From Paenibacillus sp. MMS18-CY102 (GTDB lineage: Bacteria > Bacillota > Bacilli > Paenibacillales > Paenibacillaceae), in assembly GCF_009789195.1 (NCBI RefSeq), contig NZ_WSTC01000010.1, positions 62,001-126,000 on the forward strand: a stretch of DNA of 64,000 bases, written 5' to 3'. Below the pieces are notes generated by a model, which ran no database searches, was not told the DNA's origin, and saw only the letters and a list, made by a program, of their open reading frames with translations. Numbering within the stretch: position 1 is the first letter of the stretch; every line of letters begins with the position of its first letter. A program made the translations under genes and the position numbers. Positions 24,925-36,900 of the stretch are shown here, in pieces.

Positions 24925-27900
24925 TCATGAATGCACGAGATCATTGGTGAGCAGCAGGCCATGCAGCATTGGCTCCAGCGCGCTAATGATCAACTGCTCA
25001 TCAGCGGCTGACAGCCCAAGCGGGAATGCCAATCGAATGCAGCGGTTCAGCATCGTATTGCGCTGCTTTCCGACTTGATGGATGCCTCCACGAATGCCCG
25101 TCTTTGCAAATAGGAGCCGCAGCAGCTTTTCTTTCCGTTCCAGCGTTGTAAATTCTCCCGGAATAATAGCTTCGCTGTCAATTACAACCGCATGGCCAGC
25201 TACAGGCTGAATGCATCCGATATTCATGCGTTTGAGCATATCGCCTACTCGCCCAGTGAAATCGAGCTGCTGCCGGACGAGCTTCTCCATTGTCACTTGA
25301 TCAGCTAATCCGCATAACACCATTCGTTCGGATTGCTCCGACAAAGTAAAGCCTTGCGCAGAACGCAACTGCACGATGCGGTTTGCCAGCTCATCATCAT
25401 TCGTAGCGACCAGCCCTCCGAAAGGCACGGCATAATCCTTCGTAAGGCTCGTAACGACATGGTCGGCCTGTGCCATCGTCTGGGCAAAAATGTCCCACAC
25501 GCCCAGCTTCGCACAGCCTGGTTCAAACCGCTGAAGCAGCATCGCATTGCGAACCGCGCGTGAAGCATCAATAACGAGCGGAATGTTATGCCGCTGCAAC
25601 AGTTGCTTGGCTTCACGAATGTGGCTCAACCGGACTAGCCCCCCGCCGCTTGCATTGCTTAAAAGCTCCAGGCCTGCCATCGCGATATCGGAATTGCCGC
25701 GAAGCGACTCCTCCAGCAGCGCCAGATCGAATTCCCCTTTGAACGCCTCGGCCCCATCCATCGTACGAAGGGATTCATGCGGCAGCTCGATGACATCAAA
25801 TCCATTGTTTAATTGATGCATGAGTGTCGTCGTCCATGGAATCGTCGAAACGATTTTCTTGTTCGTGCTGCCGAACGCCTGATAGAACAACGATTCCGCC
25901 GTTTTGCCCTCTGTCGTTACAATTAAATGCTTGAACGGGAACAGCGCGCGAATAGGTTCTAGCCCTGCCTCCATCTTGCTTCCTTGCAGCTCATCCATCC
26001 TTTGGCGCACTGCATGCGAGCGGACGATGCCCCATGAGTCAGTCATGAGGTCAAGCGGGTTAGCATTGTAGTCGAGATGCTCAAGCCTAATCGGGCCATT
26101 AAGCAGCTCTTCCCGATCCTCGGCCGCCAATCCAGCATGCCATGGCGCGTTACCGGCATGATCCGCTGCCCCGCAGGAAGGCATGTGCTCCATTGCCCTT
26201 CTTAGCTCAACAGCCGTGATCGAATTTTGATAAAATACCGGCCAATACTGCAGCAGCAATGTTGGCGGCGCGGTTCGCGGCATATACGCCATAATCGGCT
26301 CGCCGATTTCGCCGAACTTTTTCTTAAATTGGTAATTGGTCTGCCCTTGGCTAAAAATCCGGCCCAGCAGCGTCTTCTTCTCGTTCTGCTCCTGCAGCCA
26401 TTGCCAAGCTTCCGCGTCGCTGCCCGGCACATCCTCGAAGGCGAATGGGTACCAGGTCAAGCCGAGAGAAAACTGCTTCGCATTTTCTTGTTTCAGCATT
26501 TGCATAATTTCTGTTATCGCATATTCCATATGCCCAAGCGGTGCCGTCTTCGGATCATAAAACTCCTGATCCATCAGATAAGCCCCTTCGCTCGTTCGCT
26601 CCACAACGATAACCGAGCACAATTGGCCATCTAGATAGGTGAGGAAAGCGCGATAGTCTTCCGGCAGCCTTCGCTCCAGCAAGTCTTCCATACAGAGAAG
26701 CGAATGGCGAATAATATTGTTCTTGCTTTCGCCCCATCGCAGCATCAGCCGTTTCATCTCGCCCAGTGGAAGCGGCTTGGAACGGTCGTATTCCTCAACG
26801 GCCGCATGGCCCGCTTTTCTGAATTTATCGACCAGATACCGAAGCTTCCTCATTTTGTTCCCTGATAATGTAAACGAATTAATGTCCAGATTTTGCCAGA
26901 CGCCTAGCGGAACTTGCCGCATAGCGGCCGGATCGACCCAATCCCGGCGAAAATCTACCATTAACAGTTGATAACCCGTTTGGCTGCAATAGGTTGCCAA
27001 TTCCTCATAGATCGGCTGTTCTACCGGCATAAAAGGAATGATAAGTCGCGTTTCCTCATTTACTGTAACTTTCACATATCGATCCCGATTCGCCGAGATG
27101 AAGTAATGCGGATATAGAATGCGTTCATACCCGACAGGGGGATGGGCTTCATCAAGCTTCGCTATGGTGCTGGCCGCTTCGGCATCGCGTTCCAGCTCTG
27201 CCTCATGAACTAGCATCGAGCCACTCTGCTGCGCTTGCGGATGGCGACCGGCTTCGCTAATGCCCTCTGCCGTTGGCGGCTCCTCGGCGACGCCGGCTGC
27301 CGATAGGGAAGCCATATGGGCTTCGCCCTCTTGTACCAGCGCCGCAGCGCCGCTTGCAACCCAATCATCAATCGTCATTCGCTGGGCGGCCGGCTCGGCC
27401 TGCGTAACTGCGGATGGAAGAGGCTGGACCATTGCCGCATGCACAGGCTGAGCTTCTGCAAGCGCAGCTACGGGCGCTGCTTCTGTTCGCGTGACCGTTG
27501 GCGCTAGCTGTGCCGCCTCCCCTTCAATCATCGATTGCGCACTCGGCCGGGCCTCGGCAGCATTCGTTACGAATCTCCGTTGCATGGCCAGTATTTGAGG
27601 CTCGCCGTTATCGTCCGTGTTCGCAACTGGGATTGCAGCTGCTGGAACAGGAGCCGACGATACACGAGCTGGCTTTGCTATCGAATCGCCAAGTAGCTTG
27701 CCGAGGGCATTGCGATGCTCGCGCAAGAAATAATCGGCTAGTTCAACGAGTGTGCTGTACTCGAAGAACAATGTTTTTGGCAAGTTCGGCACATGGCTTT
27801 CCAGCTTATTGTTTACGTCAAGCACCATCACTGAATCTAATCCATATTGCTCAAGCGGGCGATCATCCTCCATTTGGCCAGCTTGCAAACCGAGCGTTCC

Positions 27901-30900
27901 GCTAAGCAGCTTTCTGAGATAAGCCATAATGGCAGCGCGCACATCAGCTTCATTCGCCTGCTCTGTTGCTGCTGGTTCCGCCTCTGTGCTTGGCGTCGAA
28001 TGGACGACAAGAGCAGGTGCAGGTGTAGGCGCTGATGCGGATGCCTCGCCGCTGGCGGAAAGCAGCTCCCCGTTTGCAATAGCAAGGTTGCGCCTTATTT
28101 TCGCCTTGTTCCCGGCCACGACCGCAACCTGATCACAGCCCGAAGCATACGCTTCACGCAAAGCGGCCATGCCCGATGGCACAGACATCGCTTGCATGCC
28201 TAGACGGTCCAGCATGTCGCCTTCCATAGCGCTGCCGACTTGCATGCCGCCGTCTGCCCATAACGGCCAGTTGACCGATAATGTCCGGCCGAACCGTCTG
28301 CCTTCGGCTGCCCATTGGTTGCGGCAAGCGGAGAAGGCATCCATAAATGCGTTGGCCGTTGAATAATCCGCCTGTCCGGCATTGCCGAACGCAGCGGAGC
28401 CCGATGAGAACAGAAGGAAGAAGTCAAGCTTGAGCCGCTTTGTCTTTTCATCCAAATAAGCCGTGCCCTTCACTTTAGGGGCAAGCACTTCCTTGAACTG
28501 TTCCACCTCTTTTTTAATGATGTATTGGTCCCGTATAATGCCTGCACAATGCAAAATGCCGTCCAATCGGCCGGAGCGGGATACAATGGCGTCAACCAAA
28601 CCGGACACGCCATCCCAGCTCGTGATGTCCGCCTGCTCATACCACACGTCCGCGCCAGCCGACCGCATTGAATCAATGAGCGCTTGCTTCTCCGCTTTTA
28701 GCGCGGAGCGGCCTGCCAATACAATCGTCGCATGCTTCGCCGTGCGGGCAATCTCTTCGGCGAATAGCAGGCCTAAGCCCCCGTTGCCTCCGGTGATTAA
28801 ATAAACCCCGCCGTCTTTCCAAAGCTCGGCTGCAGGGTCCGGCTGTTCAACCAGCTCGCTCCAGCCCGGCGTATGCGCCGTTTCGCCCCGATAACGAATA
28901 TGCAAGTTGCCGTCGTCCAAATGGCGTTCCAATATACGCATTACCGTATCCGCTTCCTCGGAATCCGTCTCGATCAGCTGTGCGTTTAGTTTCGGATTTT
29001 CCAGCCTAGCGGTCTTCAGCATTGCCGCAAGCCCCGCATAGTGGCAAGCATCCTCACGGCTTGCAGCTACGATCTGTACAATCGGAGGCGCAGCGCTCTT
29101 GTCCATTAATGCTTCCCGAACCTGTTCGAACACGGCAGCCGATGCGCGGTGGAATTGGTCAGCCAGCTTTTCCTTCCGTTCAGGCAACGATAATGCAATT
29201 GAGCCTTTCAAAAGCTTCTCCAGCTGTGCGCTTACCGATGGCGTAAACCCAATCAACATAAGCCTGCGCCGGCCTTCCGCTGCCTTCTTGCCAACATGGC
29301 CGCTTGCTGCCTGCGGCAACAGCTGCCATGTCGGCTTGATCAGAATTGTCCCACTATCAGCGGGTCCAGCGGACCCAACCATTGCGCCAGGCCCATCAGC
29401 CAGCGCTGGCTGGCCGTCAAGCATGCGAACCGTGAACCCTTGAAGCCGTACATGCACACAGCCCTGTTCATCACATAAATCGATATCCAGCTTTTGTATC
29501 GCGCTATTTGCCTTTGTGTGCCCGCTGTATCGCACATAAGCCCACATGCTTGAAACAAGCGGAGCGTAAACATCCAGCTGCTCAAGCGCAAACGGCAGCA
29601 TCGGCTTGCTCGCTTGCCCATCGGAATGGCCTGCGAGGACGAGCCCAATAGCTGCTTGCAAAGCGGAATCGAGCATGCCCGGATGAAGGGCGGTGTGATG
29701 ATGCGAGTGATCCATCATCGGCAGAGAAAGCTTGGCCAGCACATAGCCCGTGCCGATCAACACATTCTCCAACCCCCGGAACGACGGGCCATAATGAATG
29801 CCCATCGCGCCAAACGCTTCTTGGCATTGCTGCGCATCGAGCGCTGCGTTGCAGTTTGCGCTTAACGAATCCAAGGCGACGGGCGGCATCGTACCAGCAT
29901 CAACATATGCCGCCAACCCATGGCTATAAGCCGCACCCTTCCCACGCGGCTGGCCTGCTGAGCGAAGCTCCAGCTCAATTGCGCCTTCGCTATTTGCTTG
30001 CAAGCCAACAGCCAATTCCACCGGACCAGCCTCTACCGTAACAGGCCGCGCCCATACAATTTGCCTCAGCTGGAGATGAGCGCTTTCGCCTTTCATCGCG
30101 CCAGCCGCCAGCTCGACAGCCGCACGGAACATTTCTAGCTGCGCTGCCCCAGGCAACACCCGCTGATTGCGAATGACATGATCCGCGAGGAAAAACTCCT
30201 CCCCCGTAAAGCGCGACTCATATTTCTGTTCCGTTAAATCCGATACGTTCCGCTGAACGAGCGGATGAAGAACCGGCAGTGGCACCTGCTCTTGGAAAGC
30301 AGCAAGCTGTTCCGGCATTCGGCGTTCATCAGGCCCTGCCAGCCCGTATCGCTCCTTCGCGAACGGATAAGCAGGAAGATGCAATTTCACAGGACGATCG
30401 TTGCCATAGAATAGCTCCCACTCAATGTGCACCCGGTTCGCCCATAGCTTCGCGATTTTTTCCCACTGGCCCTTCGCCAACCATTGGGCGATCACATCTT
30501 GCAGCTCTTCGTCGGAATCGAATAGCCGCACCATATCGTTATCTTCTTTTGTTTTGCTGCGCCAGCAGCCGTCGATATTGCGATTGTGCAAAAACGCCTC
30601 CAGCTTCGTTATTAAATCCGCTGGATCGTTTACGAGGAAGATCACTCTTTCCTCCATCGCTTCCCTTCCGGTTTGCAGCGTATAACCGATATTGTGCAAG
30701 CCATCAGCCGTAAGCTGCCCGTTGGTTGCTATGCCATTGCCCTTATTGCCCGCTGCCTGCGATGGCCCGGCTTGGGCGATGGCGGCGAGCGATCCGTAGC
30801 TAGAAAGCAGCTCTGCCGGCAATTCGGCACCCGCTTCCTCCCAAACTCGCTGTTGCAGCTGCATCAGATGCAACTGCTCTACCCCATATTCATGGAAAGC

Positions 30901-33900
30901 CTCATTCGGATCAATGACGGACGGATCGACTTGTAAAATTCGGGCCAGCATATTAACCAATTCCGCTTGGTCCAATTGTTTGTGCACGGCTGCGTCCTGT
31001 TGGCTCGAATTGTGGCTGCCGCCAAGTGCGCTAATGCTTTCTCTTCCATACGGCTTCTGGACATAAGCAAGCAGGCTTGCCGCATATTCGAGCAGCCTGT
31101 CCTTGTTTTTCGCCGAAAGCGGAATCAGGATCGGTCCCGATTGTGGTGTATGGCCCATTCGTGAAACGGAAGGGACAGCCGGGATATGTTCCTGCACAAC
31201 CAGATGGGCATTCGTGCCGCTATGGCCGAAGGAGTTGACCGTTGCCATGAGCGGCTTGCCATCATTCCCTTTCCACGCCATCGTTTCCGTATTCAAATAG
31301 AACGGCGAGCCCGCTAATTCAATGAACGGATTAAGCTTCTCATAATGAATGAGGCCCGGAATCATGCGATGGCGCATAGAGAGCAGCACCTTCATAAGCC
31401 CTATCACGCCTGCCGCAGCTCCCGTGTGCCCTATATATGGCTTGGCTGTGCCAATTGCGCAATATTGCTGTTTGTCCGTAAATGCCTTGAACGTTCTCAC
31501 CAATGCATTCGTCTCAATCGGATCGCCAAGCTTCGTGCCAGTGCCATGTGCCTCTACATACGTAATGTCCGCGGGATTGATGCTGTACTTGCGGTACACA
31601 TCCGTAAGCAGCCGCTCTTGCGCTGCACCGCTCGGCGCGGTAATGCCATTGCTTGCGCCGTCTTGGTTAATGCCCGAAGCTTTAATGACGCCCCAGATTG
31701 GATCGCCATCCTGAATCGCCTCTTCCAGCCTTTTCAAAATAACGATGCCAACGCCTTCGGACAGAACCGTCCCGTCAGCCGCCGTATCGAACGTATGGCA
31801 CTTGCCCGTTGGCGATAGCATCTCAATCTCCGATAACGTCGCTAAGGTTGAGCCGTTCAAATAAGCAGCGGCTCCGCCCGCAACCGCTATCGAGGATTCC
31901 CCGCTGCGCAAGCTTTCGCATGCCATATGCAGCGCGACGCCCGAGGAAGAGCAGCCCGTATTAATGACCACGGCCGGCCCATTCAAATTCAAATAATAAG
32001 ACAGGCGCGAGGCGACGATGGCGTCTGAAAAACCAGTAAAGGTTTCATTGAAGTAACCAGTCGGTTCTGCGCCGATGAACATGGACGTATTCGTGCCCGC
32101 TAACGTTTTCGGGTTATACCCTGCGTTCTCTAACGCCTTCCAGCTCTCTTGCAAAATAAGCCGTTGATGCGGATTCATCGATGCTGCCTCACGCGGCGAA
32201 ATGTTGAAGAACAGCGGATCGAAGCAGTCCCGCTCCTCTAGCACGCCTCCCCATTTGCAATATGTTTTGCCCGGCGTCCGCTTGCTGCTAAACAGCTTCT
32301 GCTGGTCCAAATATTGCGAAGGCAGCTCGCGAACGGCATCGTGCCCGCTGCACAGATTTTCCCAGAACGCATCGATATTCGCCGCATCAGGGAATTGGCC
32401 GGACATGCCGATGACCGCAATGCCGGTGCAGCTCGGCTGTGCGGGCATGCTTTGGCCATATGACGGCGCTAGTTGCTCTGGCTGTTCCTGCTGTGCCTGC
32501 CGTGCCTGCGCCTCTGCCGAATGGGAGCGGCCGGTCGCCGGTACCACTTGCTGTCCAGCCCTCGGACCCGCCTCCTGCTCTGGCATCGAGCGCGGCATCC
32601 GTTCCATGATCGCCGGCTTGTAGGATGCCACCAAATGGGCAGCCAGTTTGTTAATCGTGCTAAAATCAAAAATGCTCGTTGTCGATAAATCCGTGCCAAG
32701 CGCTCGATTGATCGTTTGGACCAAATGAATGCCGAGAATGGAGTCTACGCCGAATTCCGCAAACGGCATATCGTTCGAAATCGCTGCAATATCGGTGTCC
32801 ACTGCTTCCGATAGCTTCGATTTAATAATGCTGCGTACAAATTCCATCATTTCGCCGTCACCAGCCCCTGTTGCCATTCTGCGCGGCGCTGGCTGATTCG
32901 CCAATCCGGCATGCTGCTGCTGCGTTTCCACCGGCTCGACAGCCAACACCCTTTCCGGCTCGCCATGACGCTCATCTCCCTTACTCATAACCAGCCTGTC
33001 GGCCGTAAAGCTGCCTTCGAGCCTAACGATGCCATCACTTGCAGAGACGATGACCTGCTGCCCCACTTCCCGGTCCGCATACGCTGGGGCGAAGGCCGAA
33101 GCAAAGCCTTCTTCCTTCAACAATTGCTCCCAGCCTTCCAAGTACAGCCCCGGGCAGTTTGGTATGCGCAGCTCCGCATCCTCATACAGCCACCAGCCTT
33201 CCAAGAGCCCGAATGTCAAATGCGTAAACAGCGATTTATCCGTCAGCTCATTAATGACAAACATGCCGTTCGCCCGCATTAATGCCTTCGCATGGCGCAC
33301 CGTCGTTCGGATGTTGCGAGTGGCATGCAGCACGTTCGTAGCGATCACAACATCGTATTGTCCCAAATCAATGTTCTGTCCTTCTAAAGGTTCATCGATA
33401 TTTAACAGCTTGCATGCCAAATAAGGCGCTTGCTCCCCGTAAGTTTTCTTTGCGTGCAGCAAAAACGCTCTGGAAATATCGGTATACGCATACTCCCCTA
33501 TATTTTCACGGAACGGTGCAAGCTTCGCGAACATTTTGCTGCTCGTGCCGCCTGTTCCCGCGCCGATCTCCAGCAACCGGATGCGCGCCCCTGGGTCATG
33601 CGCCCTTCTCTCTTCCACGTAAGCAACGACGGCATCGGAAGCGACCTCATTAAAATACTCCGCTACCGGCGTATGCTTATAGACGCTTTCGACCAATTCC
33701 AGCGTACCGTTCGGGAACATATACTCCGTCGCCGGCCGTTCCCCGTTAAGAATAGGCGGCAAAGCCTTCAGCATCACTTCAACTAGCCGCAATTTGGAAG
33801 CTTGCCGTTCATCCTGAAGCCACACTTTCTTGCGTGCCTCCCATTGCTCCCAAGCCGAAGCATAATCTAGCAGCTCCGCCGCTTCTGGCAATCGGTATTG

Positions 33901-36900
33901 CGTGCCATCGAACAACAGCTTGCCATGCCGCGCCAAAATGCTAAGCGTCTCCTCATGCCAGCTCGCATACAGCTTGCGCTGCACTTCCGGCAAGCCGGAC
34001 AAAAACGCCTCTGCTGTTCCAGCCTCGAATGCGTTCATCCCGCCCAACTGTACGAGCAGCAGGCGGCATAGATGTTCATCGATATCCAGCATCGGCCCCA
34101 TCAGCCCGTTGCTTTTCTCTAACGGCATGCGAATGCGGCGCTTGACCTGCTCGATGTCCAGCTTCGTTTCGCCCGAATAGACCCTTAGCGCTTCGCCTTT
34201 AAGCGGCACCAGCCCTTCATAGCCTGCGATTTTCGTCGTTTTCATAAAAGCGATCCGGTCCAGCGGACCGGCCATCAGCATCTCCAGCGCTTTCATGCCT
34301 TCAGCTGGTTCAATGCAGCCGATGCCGTTCTGCTCACACCAATACCGGAACGTATCCGCATTCTCGCTGTTCTCTGGCATGTTCCAGTAACCCCAGTGGA
34401 TAACCTTCACCGCACACGGCATTGTTGCCGCTAGCCATGCCGCGTATTCATCACTAATGAGGCAACCGGCAGCATAAACGCTTTGCTTCCGTGCCTGCAA
34501 GAACGAGTTGATCGATGAGAAAAATAATATAAAATCAAGCGGCGCTTGCCCGAAAGCTTGCTTCATGCGAACGCTGACTTCCAGCTTCGATTGCAGAAGC
34601 GCGCCGTATGCCTCCTCTTGCAGCTCCAATATATCCCCGGCTGTAATATGCGCCGCAGCGTGAACGACGCCGTTCAGTCGCCCGAACCGCCCGGTCACTT
34701 CGTTGCGCACGGCTTCCAGCCTGCCCGGCTCCGAAGCGTCAGCCTCTACATAGATTGGGGCAGGGCCAAGCTTCGCCAATCTGCTTATTTTCTGCTCAAC
34801 AGCCGCATCCAATGGCCTGCGCCCGATCCATATGATTGTCGCGCCGTAGGTGCGAATCATATAGCTCGACCACGCTTCACCGATTGTGCCAGCACCGCCG
34901 ATGACAAGATACACGCCGCCCTGCTTATATAATGGCGCTTGCCCATTCATGAGAGCGCCGCTGTCCGCAATGAGGGCAAGCCGTTGCCGGTGCCACTGCC
35001 CATTACGCCAGACGTAAGGCTCCCCTCGCGGATCAGCCTTCAGCCGGAGCATCTCTTCCATTGGCCAAGCAACCGCCGCTTCCACATCGATAAGGCGGAT
35101 CTCCCAACCCGGATATTCCTTGGCGGCCGAGCCAATCAATCCATGCACGGAAGCGTGCGCCGGGTCAGCAACGTCCCCTTGCCCGATCGAGCGGCATTGC
35201 TCCGTAACAATCGTCCAACCGAGCTTACGGGAGCCATAGCCTGCTTTGGCTACAGACTGAATTACGCGGAATAATTGCAAGATGCCGTTCTTTTGGCGAT
35301 CCATGATCGCTTCGTCATTGCCGTCCGCAGTTCCCTCGCTATTCCCGGCTATCCATACGATATGGCCCAAATCCCCTAGGCGGTTCAGCTTAGCGGCGAT
35401 TTCCTCCACCGTTTCCTCATGCAGCACAAGCTTGGCGGCATGCGGATAACGCGAAGTGAATGGGCCGGTGCGCCGGTCTTCCGAAGCAATGACGAGCACC
35501 CGCTCTGTTTCGCTCAAGGAAGGATCGCCCGAAATGTCCGCAAACCGGACCGCATCCCATACTGGCGCCATTAATACATCGCCAATTGGCGGGCCGTTCT
35601 CTTCCCCGGATGCGATAGGACTTGGCTGCCCCGCTGTTTTGGATGCAAAACCAGACAGGAACACGCATAAATTGCCGCGCCGGTCACGTAGTTCAATATC
35701 AAACGACTGCACAGCGCTCGCCGCCAAAGCTGTCCGGCGGTTTACAACCACCCACATCTCCGCCCCCGTGCTTGTGAACACGTCGAGCCGATCAAGACCG
35801 ATAGCCAAGCTCGCTCCACCGCCTGCATGGCTGCGCATGAGAACGCTTGCCGCTTGCATCGCGCCATCCAGCATGCTTGGGTGAAGCCAACAGCCAGCAT
35901 CGTTAGAAACAGCCGTCGGAAGCTTCAGCTTCGCAAGGGCGGATTCACTGCCTAAGTGAACCCGTTCCACCGCCCGATGGGCAGGGCCAAATGTAGTGCC
36001 CGCCGCCTCAAAGCGTTCATAAAACTGCTGTGCGCTAACCGTCTCGCCCGCATGCTCTCGAAGCAGCCGATCCATGTCAGCCTGATCGCACGTACGATCG
36101 CTGCCATCCGTTCGCACAGCAGTCCCGGTGCAAAGCAGCTCAAAGCCGCTTGCCTCGGGTTCGCCGCCATACAGATCGAACTGAAGCCGCCCGTTTGCAC
36201 TGTCTCTTAGCACAATCTCGACCTGCAAGCCTTGGCGGCCTGCCATTGCCGGCCGCAGCCAAGCCACATGCAGCAGCCTGATCGCATGGCTGCTCTCTTG
36301 CCCATACGCGCGCAGCGCCGCTTCACGCGCCAATTCGAGACAAACCGCCCCCGGCAAAATCCGTTGCCCATTCACCACATGGTCGGACAAGAAACGCTCT
36401 TCGCCAGTGAACCGCGAACGGAAGCGAATGCCCGACAAATCCGAAATATTTTCATGCAATAGCGGATGAAGCCGGGACGCCGATTCATCTGCTTCCACCG
36501 CTAATGATGCAGCCCCTTGGCGTGCCTGCGCCGTACTAACTGCCGTTGCCACCGATGGAACCCAGTAACGATGCTTGGCAAAAGCGTAAGCGGGAAGCGC
36601 GATTCGGCGAGGTTTCTTCGTTCCCGCATAGAGCGTATTCCAATCGACAGGCAGCCCTTTAGCCCAACTATCGAGCAGCTTGCCATATTCGCCTTTCACT
36701 ATCCAGCGAGCGGCCACTTGTGCCAGATCCTCGCCTTCGCCCAAAGCTTCAAGCGCTGCCCTATCCCGTTCCACATTGCCCTGATGCCACTCTTGTGCAG
36801 CTTCATGCCCATCGGCATATGCAGCCAACCTCGCCTCCAGCTCCTCAATGGACGTGACGATACAGCCCATCCGCTCCTGCCAAGCCTCCCGGCCTATCTG

